Positions 1-8,126 of a DNA stretch of 64,000 nucleotides are shown piece by piece; positions within the stretch are counted from its first letter, which is position 1, and each line of letters begins with the position of its first letter. The notes under the pieces were generated by a model. That model did not search any database and was not told the DNA's origin. It saw only the letters and a program-made list of their open reading frames with translations. Origin of the DNA: Azospirillum oryzae (lineage in GTDB: Bacteria; Pseudomonadota; Alphaproteobacteria; Azospirillales; Azospirillaceae); the NCBI RefSeq assembly GCF_008364795.1, contig NZ_VTTM01000001.1, forward strand, positions 434,001 through 498,000. The letters run 5' to 3'. Position numbers and translations under genes: made by a program.

Positions 1-387
1 ATTGTTGATCAGGATGTCGAGGCGGCCATGCTCGCCGACGATGCGCTCCACTGCCTTGCGGCAGGTTTCTTCGCTGCCGACGTCGCCGCTCAGGATGGTG
101 CAGGGCTGGCCCTCGGCTTCGACCAGGCGGCGGGTCTCGCGGGCGTCGTCGTCCTCGTTCAGGTACAGGATGCCGACCTTCGCGCCTTCGCGCGCGTACA
201 GAACGGCGATCGCCCGGCCGATGCCGCTGTCGCCGCCGGTGATCAATGCCACCTTGTCGCGCAGCTTGCCGCTGCCGCGGTAGGCGGGGCGTGTTTCCGA
301 CGGCTGCGGAGTCATGGGCGCCTGACGGCCCGGCTGCGTGTTCTGGTGCTGGGGCGGTTGTCTGCCCTCCTGTTGCGCCATAGCCAT
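1..387 (-). CDS. SDR family oxidoreductase (general-stress type), 3' part outside window
   Basis: NAD(P)-dependent short-chain dehydrogenase/reductase; only the first 129 codons are present and the gene continues past the window edge. ATG at 387 has AAGGAGA 6 bases upstream. The start is a Gln/Pro-rich tail of about 40 residues, as in the YghA / general stress protein 39 group. The Rossmann motif TGGDSGIGRA follows at about residue 50, then an Asp-Val after strand 4 and ILINN near the break. The catalytic Tyr-x-x-x-Lys lies outside the window. The Q/P-rich tail and an EcfG-like promoter upstream suggest a stress-induced cytoplasmic enzyme; the substrate cannot be told. Confidence 0.85.
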   Translation of the reverse strand, partial: MAMAQQEGRQPPQHQNTQPGRQAPMTPQPSETRPAYRGSGKLRDKVALITGGDSGIGRAIAVLYAREGAKVGILYLNEDDDARETRRLVEAEGQPCTILSGDVGSEETCRKAVERIVGEHGRLDILINN

Positions 388-732
388 TCTCCTTCTTCGG
401 CAACCCTGTCAGGGCGCGGATGGGGTGAGTTGCACAATCACAACAGTCCCCATTGCGCGGCGTTCCACACCAACGGAAACCGGAACAATCGGCCGTACCG
501 CCCTGTTACTTGGCCGGGCGACGCGAAAGAGGATGACAGCGCCGGTTTGCTCGCCTCGAAAGTGAGCTGTGATCGCGCCGTTTGTCGGACTGGTAGGACC
601 GAGGATCATGCCCATAAGATGAGGTATGCGTCCTTTCGGCCGAACTTTCCGGGAACGGCGGGGCCACCGGACGTGTCACGGTTGATCGTGTCCCAGGGGA
701 GAACCCCGGCGACCCATCCGGGAACGACAGAG
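388..732. other. Intergenic region upstream of the divergent SDR and anti-sigma-like genes
   Basis: This 345-base stretch has no convincing gene. It holds the EcfG-like promoter for the SDR gene (442-466). On the plus side GGAAC at 652-656 is followed by CGTG 15 bases later, a poor match to the same promoter class. Reading frames crossing it have erratic composition and no ribosome binding site. Confidence 0.5.
442..466 (-). promoter_or_regulatory. EcfG-like general-stress promoter of the SDR gene
   Basis: On the minus strand GGAAC (466-462) is followed after 17 bases by GTT (444-442), or after 16 bases by TGTT, against the EcfG consensus GGAAC-N16/17-CGTT. It lies about 55 bases before the start codon of an SDR of the stress-induced type. 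One -10 base differs from consensus. Confidence 0.5.
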
Positions 733-957
733 ATGAAGCGTGTGACGATGACCGATATCAACGCCTATCTGGACGGCGCCCTGGACGAGCGGGAGCGCGC
801 AGAATTCGAAAGCGTGGTCGAGAGCGATCCCGACGCAAAGGCGCTGCTGGCCCAGCATCGCCAGCATGTGGAGGAGCTTCATCGCCTGTACGACCCGGTC
901 CTGAACGAAGAGGTGCCGCCCCGAATGCTGGAGCTGTTGCGCAAGCGGAACGGCTGA
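733..957 (+). CDS. Small anti-sigma-factor-like protein
   Basis: A 74-residue acidic, helical protein without membrane segment or Cys motif. The YLDGALDERERAEFE segment is the N-terminal signature of zinc-less anti-sigma domains (RskA/RsiW type), in which an 'AYLDGELDE' helix is followed by a DP-x-x-A helix. The tail, LYDPVLNEEVPPRMLELL, also resembles the conserved C-terminal segment of the general-stress anti-sigma factor NepR. ATG at 748 is an alternative start; neither has a strong ribosome binding site. No sigma factor gene adjoins it. The next gene, a PhoD-like protein 106 bases on, runs the same way. The anti-sigma role is inferred from motif likeness. Confidence 0.6.
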   Translation: MKRVTMTDINAYLDGALDERERAEFESVVESDPDAKALLAQHRQHVEELHRLYDPVLNEEVPPRMLELLRKRNG

Positions 958-1063
958 CCGCCCGTCTCGGAGCGCGATAATTTTTCGCCGTCCGGCCGCG
1001 CCTTGCGCTATTGCATGCGGCAGGCCCATCTTTGGGGGAAGGGCCGGTTCGGACGGATGAAGC

Positions 1064-2554
1064 ATGGCGCCGAGACGAGCGGAACCGAGCATCCTGCTTG
1101 GTCCCATCCTGTATTTCCGTGGTGAGCAGCGCGACCGTTGGTGGCTGTCGGCGCTGTTCGTTCTGGACGGGGAGGTCGAACCCGACGATCTGCGGGTGGA
1201 TGGCGTTACCCTGCCCGTCCCGCCGCGGCATCTGACTCATTGGCGCCACCGTCAGCTCTGGCGATTCGACTTCGCCGTCCCGCGCGGCATGCGCGACACC
1301 GACGTCACCTACGGCTTTCCCGACGGCCCCCGCTGGACCGTGGTCGTTCCAGGTCGTCATTCACTCCCGCGCATAGCTATTCTTTACGGAAGCGGAATGA
1401 CCGGTGGTGGCGCTCCGGAGGGCAGAGGCTCGACCGGTGCGTCACCGGCCCTCTGGTCCGATCTCCTGGCCCGGCATTCCCCCGACCGCTATCACCTGAT
1501 TGTCCAGGCCGGCGGACAGATCGACGGCGACGCCGTGACGGCCGCGGCCCCCCAGGCGAATGCCCTGCTGTCCGATGCCTCCCGCCGGCTTGGCCCCGCA
1601 CTGCCCGGCGTGGCGGAAGAGCTGATGGCCGCCGGCTTCGACCGCATGCTGCGGACTTGGAGCGGGGCCGCCGCAGCGTCGGCGTTGGCGTCGATCCCCT
1701 CGGTCATGGTGTGGGACGGCGGCGATCTCGGCCGGCTGCTGGCCAGCGCCTGGGGCGGCCGGGAGGAGGGCGACGCCGCCTCGCGCAGCCTGCGTCCGCT
1801 GTTCGCGGCAACCCGCCGGCAGGTCCAGCTTTTCCAGACCGGCTCCGTCGCCGACAGCCCGCCCGATTGCCTGTGGGGTTCGGAGTGCGGAACGCTGGCC
1901 CAGGGATTCACCATGGGCGAAGTCGGACTGCTGACGCTCGACAATTGGAGCGACCGCAACGGCCGGCGCATGCTGTCGGAACGCAGCTGGAGCATGTTGC
2001 CGGACTGGCTCGACCGCTTCGCCGCTTGTCGCCACCTGATCCTGGTCAGCGGCGGGCCGCTGCTGACCCCGGCCGCCGCCTTGCTTGACCAGCTGGGCGG
2101 CGTGCTTCCCTCCCGGCTGCGTGGCCGGTTCGGCGATCACTGGTCGGCACCGGGACGCCATGCCGAATGGGAGCGGATGATCGGCACATTGGCCGAATTC
2201 TCCCGACGCAGCGGCTGCCGGATCACGGTCGCTTCGCGCGGAATCGCCGGTGGGGCGGGGGCGCGGGGCGTGCTGCGCGGCGGCGGACTGGAGATGTGGC
2301 AGCTCTACGCGCCGCGCTTCACCACGACCACCACCCCGGCGGGGGGATGGAGGTGGCGACTGGCGGAACCGCTGGCCACCCGCCCTGACCATCCCCTGCC
2401 CGCCCACCGGTTCGAAATGCCGCCCTTCGCCGATGGCGGCCGGCGCTTGCTGTACGGTTCCGGCTGGATCGCCTGCAGCTTCGACGCCAAGGGGCAACTG
2501 CATGCACGCTGGTGCCTGCCCGGCGATACCGGCCGCTATACACAGGCGATCTGA
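1064..2554 (+). CDS. Degenerate PhoD-like metallophosphatase family protein
   Basis: A 496-residue protein that can be followed along its whole length as a PhoD-like (alkaline phosphatase D family) protein: an N-terminal sandwich domain beginning GPILYFRGE, then the phosphatase core. Core landmarks are present but ligands are replaced. The usual GGDQIYAD is AGGQIDGD (about residue 148). The usual MWDDHDIFDGWG is VWDGGDLGRLLASAWG (about 220). The usual LSGDVH/EIH is VASRGIAGGAG (about 395). Supporting landmarks survive, including LLTLDNWSDRNGRRMLS, HLILVSGGPLL and the HAEWERMIGTLAEFSRRSGC helix. With nearly all metal ligands gone it is unlikely to be a phosphatase; a structural or regulatory role is possible. 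No signal peptide. The reading frame is intact. Confidence 0.7.
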   Translation: MAPRRAEPSILLGPILYFRGEQRDRWWLSALFVLDGEVEPDDLRVDGVTLPVPPRHLTHWRHRQLWRFDFAVPRGMRDTDVTYGFPDGPRWTVVVPGRHSLPRIAILYGSGMTGGGAPEGRGSTGASPALWSDLLARHSPDRYHLIVQAGGQIDGDAVTAAAPQANALLSDASRRLGPALPGVAEELMAAGFDRMLRTWSGAAAASALASIPSVMVWDGGDLGRLLASAWGGREEGDAASRSLRPLFAATRRQVQLFQTGSVADSPPDCLWGSECGTLAQGFTMGEVGLLTLDNWSDRNGRRMLSERSWSMLPDWLDRFAACRHLILVSGGPLLTPAAALLDQLGGVLPSRLRGRFGDHWSAPGRHAEWERMIGTLAEFSRRSGCRITVASRGIAGGAGARGVLRGGGLEMWQLYAPRFTTTTTPAGGWRWRLAEPLATRPDHPLPAHRFEMPPFADGGRRLLYGSGWIACSFDAKGQLHARWCLPGDTGRYTQAI

Positions 2555-2569
2555 CCCGCAGTCGGATCG

Positions 2570-3925
2570 CTACCGTGCCGCCCGTTCCACCACGAACAGG
2601 AGACCGGGGACGGGCATGCCCTTTTCCCGTCGCGGAGTGCAGGGTTCCATCAGGCGGATGAGGAAGCCTGCCGCTTCTGCAGTTGCCCGGACATATTGTT
2701 CGGAATGGGCATAACGGCGGGTCGCACCGAGCACGAAAGACTCGCCCGTAAGCGAGGCCGGTTCGCCCGGCAGGCGTTCGACGGTGGCTGCGAAACGGCC
2801 TCCCGGCGGAAGGGCGTGGGCGGCCGCCGCGAAGACGGGAACGAGGTCGCCGATATAGACAAGGACGTCGGCGGCGACCAGCAGGTCCCAGCCACCGGGC
2901 GTCCGCTCCATCGCCTCGACGACGTCGCCGACGGTCAGTTCATCATAGAGGCGGCGTTGCCGCGCCTTCTCGACCATCCGCGGCGACAGATCGACTCCGG
3001 CGAGCCGAGAGGCCAGCGGCTTGAAGGCGACGCCGGCCAGTCCGGTACCGCAACCGAGATCGAGGATGCGCAACCCGACAGCGCCGGGCGTGATGCGGTC
3101 GAGCGCCGACCTCAGCAGTTCGGGCGCCGCGTAGCCGAGCTTACCCACCAGATCCTGGTCGAATCGGTCGGCATAGCGGTCGAACAGGGCGCGGACATAG
3201 GAGGCGGACAGGTCGGTGCCCTCCCCGGCCTCCAGTGCCGCGATCAGACGTTCGATCGCCGCCGCCTCGTCCCCTTCGGCGGCGGTTCGGGCGTGGCGCA
3301 GCGCGGCCAACGCCTTCGTCGGTTCGCGCAGGGCAAGCCAGCTGCGGCCCAGTGCGTGATGGACGGACGCATCATCCTCAAGCCGCCGGGCCAGCGGCTG
3401 AAGCAGTTCTACCGCCGCCAGCGCATCGCCGGACAGGGCTAGCGCCTCCGCCAGCGCGAGGACGGCATCACGGTCGTTGGGGCGTAGAGCCACCGCCTCC
3501 CGGTACTCCTCCAGCGCCTCCTCCTGGCGGCCGGCAGCGGCGAGGCAGCGGGCAAGGCCGAGTCGCGCCGGTGCCGAATCGCTCCGCTCCGCCACAAGGG
3601 AGTGGAATAACGCGTGTGCAGCATCGGTTTCGCCGCATTGCCGCAGCGCATCGGCCAGCATCAGCCGCCAGCCCCAATTGCCGGGTTCCAGAGAGACGGC
3701 GCGCCGGAAACAGGCGGCCACCTGCCCTGCCGCCTCGGTCCCGCCGCCGGCTTCCGCCAGTGCGGACCATGCCTCCGCATGGGCGGGGTCGACGGCGACG
3801 CCGGCGCGGAATGCGCGCACGGCTCCGCCATTATCCCCCGCGTAGAGCCGGTCGTAACCGAACCGGAACATTTGATCGAGATTGTAGATTTGCGGCTCGT
3901 CGCCGATGGAGGTATCCGCGGACAC
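2570..3925 (-). CDS. TPR-repeat class I SAM-dependent methyltransferase (COG4976 type)
   Basis: Predicted methyltransferase with an N-terminal tetratricopeptide solenoid (about residues 15-225) and a C-terminal Rossmann methyltransferase domain. SAM motif I is ILDLGCGTGLAGVAF, followed by the acidic GVDLSPRMVEKA and motif IV-like LLVAADVLVYIGDL. The linker YVRALFDRYADRFDQDLV is typical of this family. GTG at 3925 is chosen because GAGGAA lies 9 bases upstream, and the upstream extension of the frame to 4207 reads as non-coding. The product is 451 residues and cytoplasmic. The substrate is unknown; TPRs suggest a protein or complex-bound target. Convergent with the PhoD-like gene, 15 bases apart. 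Confidence 0.85.
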   Translation of the reverse strand: MSADTSIGDEPQIYNLDQMFRFGYDRLYAGDNGGAVRAFRAGVAVDPAHAEAWSALAEAGGGTEAAGQVAACFRRAVSLEPGNWGWRLMLADALRQCGETDAAHALFHSLVAERSDSAPARLGLARCLAAAGRQEEALEEYREAVALRPNDRDAVLALAEALALSGDALAAVELLQPLARRLEDDASVHHALGRSWLALREPTKALAALRHARTAAEGDEAAAIERLIAALEAGEGTDLSASYVRALFDRYADRFDQDLVGKLGYAAPELLRSALDRITPGAVGLRILDLGCGTGLAGVAFKPLASRLAGVDLSPRMVEKARQRRLYDELTVGDVVEAMERTPGGWDLLVAADVLVYIGDLVPVFAAAAHALPPGGRFAATVERLPGEPASLTGESFVLGATRRYAHSEQYVRATAEAAGFLIRLMEPCTPRREKGMPVPGLLFVVERAAR

Positions 3926-4513
3926 GGATGGAGTTCCTCTGATCGCGGGCTTCGGCCAGGGAAATGCCGCCGGCCCGGATAGCCCACCTCCGCCCGCCAT
4001 CGGGCCGTCCCGGGCGTCGCTGCGGCACCGACCTGGTCCAGGGAACCGAGTCCAGGAAAACAGGGCGGCGGAGTTTACTGCCCCAACATGCTGCGGCGCG
4101 CAAGGGGTGTGCGAAAATCCTTCCGAAGTGTGATTCGGGCGACACGCGGTCGCAGTAGCCCCTTTTTTGTCCCCCATCCGAAGGGTCAAGAGCGACAGCA
4201 GCGGCACCCCAATCGATTTTGCCGGAAAATGTGGCGATTCAATGACTTATGAACCTGACCGAAGCGCCTAAGCCGTCCGTTCGGCGAGCCTGGGTGACAT
4301 CTGACGGACGAAAGCTGTGGTATTACCAGGATGCAAGCGGGTTGACGATGGATCAAATTTTTGGAAGTGTTGCCGCGGCGCCCAATCGGGAGGCGCTGAA
4401 CATCTGGGTAGGAGGCGGTCGCCGTAAGCGACTCGGTGACCGGAACAACGGCCCCGCGCGGGGGGTCAAACAGCCGCCGTATAATACGGGGCGACAGCAG
4501 AAGGAGGTTTGGG
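3926..4513. other. 588-base divergent spacer, no supported gene
   Basis: Spacer between two divergent genes. A plus-strand frame from 4249 runs into the next gene out of phase and lacks a ribosome binding site, so it is not called. TATAAT occurs at 4480-4485, about 30 bases before the transglycosylase start, but no -35 box sits at the right distance. A GC palindrome CCCCGCGCGGGG lies just before it. The region is less GC-rich than its neighbours. Confidence 0.4.
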
Positions 4514-5197
4514 ATGCGGGGACGAAATCAGCGCGTAGGCGCCACAACGTGTGGACGCTTCGCACTGGCTGCGGGACTGCTGACGGCTCCCCTGGTGGCG
4601 CTCTCCGTTTGCGGAACCGCCCAGGCCCAGACCGTTTCTAAGGAAAGCTGCGTCACCCACGCGGTGGAAGCCGAACAGAAGCTCGGCATTCCTTCCGGGA
4701 TGCTGGTGGCCATCGCCCTGGTCGAGAGCGGCCAGGACGGCGCTCCCCATCCCTTTGCCATGAGCGTGCAGGGCCGTCCCTACTACGCCCGCAACGTCAG
4801 CGACGCCGCCCGTCACCTTCGCGATCACCGCGGCCAGCTTCGCTCCAACACCTATGTCGGCTGCATGCAGCTGTCGGTCGCCACCCACCGTGGCGAGTTC
4901 CAGCCGCTGGAGAAGATCGTCGAGCCGCGCGACAACGTGTTCTACGCCGGTCAGCTTCTGGTCCGCTTCCATGGTGAGGAAGGCAACTGGAAGACCGCGC
5001 TGGCCCGCTACAACGGCAGCTCCGGTCGTCGCGCCCAGGCCTATGTCTGCAAGATCTGGCAGAGCCTGGGCGAACTGGACACGCAGAGTGCCAAGCTGCT
5101 GGCCTCTTCCCGCTGCGAGGATAGCGATCCCGTCAGCGTCGCCCCGCGCACCCGCCGCAGCTTCCACAATGCACAGCAGGTCGCGGCGATCAACTGA
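4514..5197 (+). CDS. Small lytic transglycosylase (SLT-like) exported protein
   Basis: A 227-residue periplasmic lysozyme-like protein predicted to cleave peptidoglycan glycan strands. ATG at 4514 follows AAGGAGG by 7 bases. The first 39 residues are a signal peptide ending in TAQAQ. The SLT fold shows as IPSGMLVAIALVESGQDG (likely catalytic Glu), YVGCMQLSVATH (the GxMQ element), DNVFYAGQLLVRF and TALARYNGSSGRRAQAY. Four Cys in the mature part could form disulfides. The catalytic Glu follows from the family motif. The gene stands alone upstream of rlmJ (69 bases). Confidence 0.85.
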   Translation: MRGRNQRVGATTCGRFALAAGLLTAPLVALSVCGTAQAQTVSKESCVTHAVEAEQKLGIPSGMLVAIALVESGQDGAPHPFAMSVQGRPYYARNVSDAARHLRDHRGQLRSNTYVGCMQLSVATHRGEFQPLEKIVEPRDNVFYAGQLLVRFHGEEGNWKTALARYNGSSGRRAQAYVCKIWQSLGELDTQSAKLLASSRCEDSDPVSVAPRTRRSFHNAQQVAAIN

Positions 5198-5266
5198 TCG
5201 TCCACCGACCGAACGCGCCGGCAAGAGCGCTGGCGCCGCGTTGCGTGATCGGGTAAACCCCGACGC

Positions 5267-6109
5267 ATGAACTACCGCCACATCTTCCACGCCGGCAACC
5301 CGGCCGACGTGATGAAGCACGCCGTGCTGGCGCTGATCCTTGATCATCTGCGCGCCAAGCCGACGCCATTCTGCGTTCTGGACACCCATGCCGGCATCGG
5401 CCGCTACGACCTGACCTCCGAAGCGGCCCGCAAGACCGGTGAGAGCGACGAGGGCATCGGCCGGCTGTTCGGCCATCCCCTGCCGCATCCGGCGCTGGCG
5501 CCCTATCTGGATGCCGTCCAAGCGCTGAACCCCGACGGCGCCCTGCGCTGGTATCCCGGCTCTCCGCGAATCGCCCGCGCCGCCCTCCGCCCGCAGGACC
5601 GCATGGTGCTGGTCGAGCTGCATCCGGATGACGCCGTCAGCCTGAAGGCGGAGTTCGCCGGTGACCGCTCCGTCGCCGTCCACCAGTCCGATGCTTACAC
5701 CGCGCTGAAGGCCCATCTGCCGCCCAAGGAGAAGCGCGGGCTGGTGCTGATCGATCCGCCCTTCGAGCAGCCCGACGAGTTCGCCCGCATGGCGGAGGGG
5801 CTGGCGCAGGCGCACCGCCGCTGGTCCACCGGCATCTTCGCCCTGTGGTATCCGATCAAGGAGCGCGCGGCGGTCTGGCGCTTCCAGGATGCGGTGGAGA
5901 AGACCGGCATCCCGAAGGTGCTGATCGCGGAACTGACCTGGCATCCCGAGGACACCCATCTGCGGCTGAACGGCTCCGGCCTGCTGATCGTCAATCCGCC
6001 CTGGAAGCTGGACCAGACGCTGAAGGAAATGCTGCCGGCCCTGCACAGCGCCCTGCCCTCCACCGGCGGCGGGGCCGCGGTGAGCTGGCTCACGCCTGAA
6101 GCGTCATAA
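5267..6109 (+). CDS. rlmJ: 23S rRNA (adenine(2030)-N(6))-methyltransferase RlmJ
   Basis: Methylates N6 of A2030 in 23S rRNA with SAM. The 280-residue product has the family's usual length and start (MNYRHIFHAGNPADVMKH), the LDTHAGIGRYDL SAM-binding loop at about residue 38, the NPDG and YPGSP segments, and the N6-adenine methyltransferase motif DPPFE at about 165. WYPIKER and the C-terminal NPPW are also typical. No strong ribosome binding site is visible; the start is fixed by the conserved N-terminus. Confidence 0.95.
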   Translation: MNYRHIFHAGNPADVMKHAVLALILDHLRAKPTPFCVLDTHAGIGRYDLTSEAARKTGESDEGIGRLFGHPLPHPALAPYLDAVQALNPDGALRWYPGSPRIARAALRPQDRMVLVELHPDDAVSLKAEFAGDRSVAVHQSDAYTALKAHLPPKEKRGLVLIDPPFEQPDEFARMAEGLAQAHRRWSTGIFALWYPIKERAAVWRFQDAVEKTGIPKVLIAELTWHPEDTHLRLNGSGLLIVNPPWKLDQTLKEMLPALHSALPSTGGGAAVSWLTPEAS

Positions 6110-6138
6110 CGAGCGGGTAGGCAGCCTATCCGGCGCAG

Positions 6139-6168
6139 AAAAAACCCCGGTCCTTGCGGGCCGGGGTT
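6139..6168 (-). terminator. Intrinsic terminator of the phasin gene
   Basis: An 11-base-pair hairpin (6143-6153 with 6158-6168, one G-T pair) with a 4-base loop. On the minus strand it ends in six T. It lies 58 bases after the phasin stop; for rlmJ on the plus strand there is a hairpin but no T-run. Confidence 0.8.
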
Positions 6169-6225
6169 CAGTCAGGATGGAGACCGTTCGTTATCGATGA
6201 CGTGCCGATGCAGTCGGCCAGACGT

Positions 6226-6888
6226 TCAGAAGCGGCGTTCCGTCTGCTGCGCCGCACCTTCCAGGCGGGCGTTCAGCTTGCCGATCGCCGTGTTGGCGGT
6301 GCTCGCCGACATCTCCGAGATCTTGACGCTGCGGCTGAGGACCATCTGCATGTTGTCCTTCAGCATGCGGCTCTGCGCCGCGTAGAAATCGGGGACGGTG
6401 CGGCTGCGCATCAGCGCGTTCATTCCCTCGGCATTGCGCGAAGCGACGTCCTGCGCCAGCCCCATCCATTCGCGCCAGGCATTCTGCCAGCCGTCGGCCA
6501 GAACGCTGCCGCACTGGACCATGACGTCCATGGTTTCGCGGGTCTGGCTGGCGACCTCGCCCTGCGCCTCCTTCGACAGGCCCAGCGCACGCTGGAGCTG
6601 CTCGGTGGTGCGGCCGGCGACATCGGTGGCCTTGTTCATCATGGTGCCGGCGGTCTCGGCACCGCGGCGGGTCATGTCGGCACCCGCCCCCATTGCCTTC
6701 TGACCGGCGTTCAGGCTTGCATCGGCGGCCTGCCGGCCGGTCTCCGCCGCGTTCTCACCCATTGAGCGGGCGGCATCGGCGGCGCGGCGGGTGGTGGCCT
6801 CTCCGGCGCGCGTCATGTCCTCCACCGTGCCTTTTGCCCGGTCAGCGGTTTCACGCGCGCTGGTCGTGGTGTCCTTGTCCATAGCCAT
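6226..6888 (-). CDS. Phasin family protein with alanine-rich helical N-terminal half
   Basis: A 220-residue cytoplasmic protein. Residues 10-95 are a low-complexity Ala/Thr/Glu/Arg helix resembling stress (LEA-like) proteins. Residues 100-210 form a Phasin_2-type amphipathic helical domain (DVMVQCGSVLADGWQNAWREW, then SRNAEGMNALMRSRTVPDF). Phasins coat polyhydroxyalkanoate granules, but many such proteins are stress-associated. ATG at 6888 has GAGGAG 8 bases upstream; the frame extends upstream without a better start. A GGAAC..GTT promoter element lies 100 bases upstream and its own terminator follows. It reads as a single-gene unit separate from the liv-type genes upstream. Confidence 0.8.
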   Translation of the reverse strand: MAMDKDTTTSARETADRAKGTVEDMTRAGEATTRRAADAARSMGENAAETGRQAADASLNAGQKAMGAGADMTRRGAETAGTMMNKATDVAGRTTEQLQRALGLSKEAQGEVASQTRETMDVMVQCGSVLADGWQNAWREWMGLAQDVASRNAEGMNALMRSRTVPDFYAAQSRMLKDNMQMVLSRSVKISEMSASTANTAIGKLNARLEGAAQQTERRF

Positions 6889-6984
6889 GCGGGATGCTCC
6901 TCGAATACGTTCGTCCGGGTGGACGCTTCTTCCCAAAGCTCGCGTCGGTCATTTTGCTGCACCGCCGCACGCGTTGAGAGCTAT

Positions 6985-7008
6985 AACATCCGACAAGCAG
7001 AACGTTCC
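6985..7008 (-). promoter_or_regulatory. Possible EcfG-like promoter of the phasin gene
   Basis: On the minus strand GGAAC (7008-7004) is followed after 16 bases by GTT (6987-6985), one base shorter than the usual EcfG spacing. About 97 bases upstream of the phasin start codon. Tentative. Confidence 0.35.
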
Positions 7009-7123
7009 AGGACGCAAAATAATAACCGCACACCCATTCTTTCGGGGTATGCGGTATTTTGAAACCGTAAGGTCTTACAGACGAAACAGTCCTTAATATA
7101 TTTGTCGTTTTTCAGACAAGTAT

Positions 7124-8122
7124 TCAGCTGCCCTGTTTCTGATTTCCAAAACGCGCCGCGATTTCCCCGGCGATTCCGCGACGGAATACCAGAACGCAAG
7201 CGACGAAGATGCAGCCGATCACCACCGGCACCGGCAGGCTGGTCGCCGCCAGATAATTCTCCAGCGTCACCACCAGGGCAGCACCGATGACCGGGCCGGT
7301 CAGCGTGCCCATTCCGCCCAGCAGCGTCATCAGCACGACTTCGCCCGACATCTGCCACGTCACGTCGGTCAGCGTCGCCAATTGGAAGACGATGGCCTTG
7401 GTGCCGCCCGCCAGACCGGCCAGCGACGCCGAGAGCACGAAGGCCAGCAGCTTGTAGCGGTCGGTACGGTAGCCCAGAGAAATGGCGCGCGCCTCGTTCT
7501 CGCGGATCGCCTTCAGCACCTGCCCGAACGGCGAATGCACCGTTCGCCAGATGATGGCGAATCCGATCAGGAAGACGCCCAGCACCGTGTAGTACATGGC
7601 CAGAGGGTTGTGCAGGTCGAAGAGGCCGAACAGGACGCCGCGCGGCACCGCCTGGATGCCATCCTCGCCGTGGGTGAAGGGCAACTGCAGGGCCAGGAAA
7701 TAGACCATCTGGCTCAACGCCAGCGTGATCATGGCGAAATAGATGCCCTGCCGGCGGATGGCGATCATGCCGAACAGCAGCCCCAGGACGGCCCCGGCCA
7801 GGGTGCCCAGCAGGACCCCCAGTTCCGGCGACCAGCCCCACTCCTTCACCGCATGGGCGGTGACATAGGCGGCGCTGCCGAAGAATGCCGCATGACCGAA
7901 GCTGAGCAGCCCGCCGAAGCCGATCAGCAGATTGAAGGCGCAGGCGAACAGCGCGAAGCACAGCACCTTCATCAGAAAAACGGGATAGAGCAGGAACGGC
8001 ACCGCCAGCAGAGCGGCCAGCACCACCAGCGCCCCAACCTTCGCCAGGGTCAGCCCCACCGTCGCCGGTCCGCCGGCCGCCTGTGCGGACGCTCGGCCAC
8101 TGCTCTGCGAATGAAGGCTCAT
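7124..8122 (-). CDS. Branched-chain amino acid-type ABC transporter permease, LivM family
   Basis: A 332-residue inner-membrane permease of the hydrophobic amino acid transporter class. Several membrane segments are visible (residues 25-55, 58-100, 105-135, 160-180, 215-300). The cytoplasmic coupling loop is present (PFGQVLKAIRENEARAISLGYRTDRYK), as are LLGGMGTLTGPVIGA and the conserved FGGLLSFGHAAFFG. It is the last gene of a binding protein-LivH-LivM operon and starts 4 bases after livH stops, with GAGAGG upstream. No ATPase genes (LivG/LivF) lie nearby, so ATPases must come from elsewhere. The substrate could be an amino acid, amide or small acid. Confidence 0.88.
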   Translation of the reverse strand: MSLHSQSSGRASAQAAGGPATVGLTLAKVGALVVLAALLAVPFLLYPVFLMKVLCFALFACAFNLLIGFGGLLSFGHAAFFGSAAYVTAHAVKEWGWSPELGVLLGTLAGAVLGLLFGMIAIRRQGIYFAMITLALSQMVYFLALQLPFTHGEDGIQAVPRGVLFGLFDLHNPLAMYYTVLGVFLIGFAIIWRTVHSPFGQVLKAIRENEARAISLGYRTDRYKLLAFVLSASLAGLAGGTKAIVFQLATLTDVTWQMSGEVVLMTLLGGMGTLTGPVIGAALVVTLENYLAATSLPVPVVIGCIFVACVLVFRRGIAGEIAARFGNQKQGS

Positions 8123-8126
8123 GCGC

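Noticed and set aside
3926..4207. N-terminal extension of the TPR-methyltransferase
   Set aside because: Composition unlike the rest, and GTG 3925 has a good ribosome binding site directly before the conserved start.
4480..4485. TATAAT as a -10 box for the small transglycosylase
   Set aside because: No -35 element at 16-18 bases; kept only as a remark on the spacer.
4249..4641. 130-codon plus-strand frame in the long spacer
   Set aside because: No ribosome binding site, no family likeness, and its 3' third overlaps the transglycosylase gene in another phase, where the signal peptide is unmistakable.
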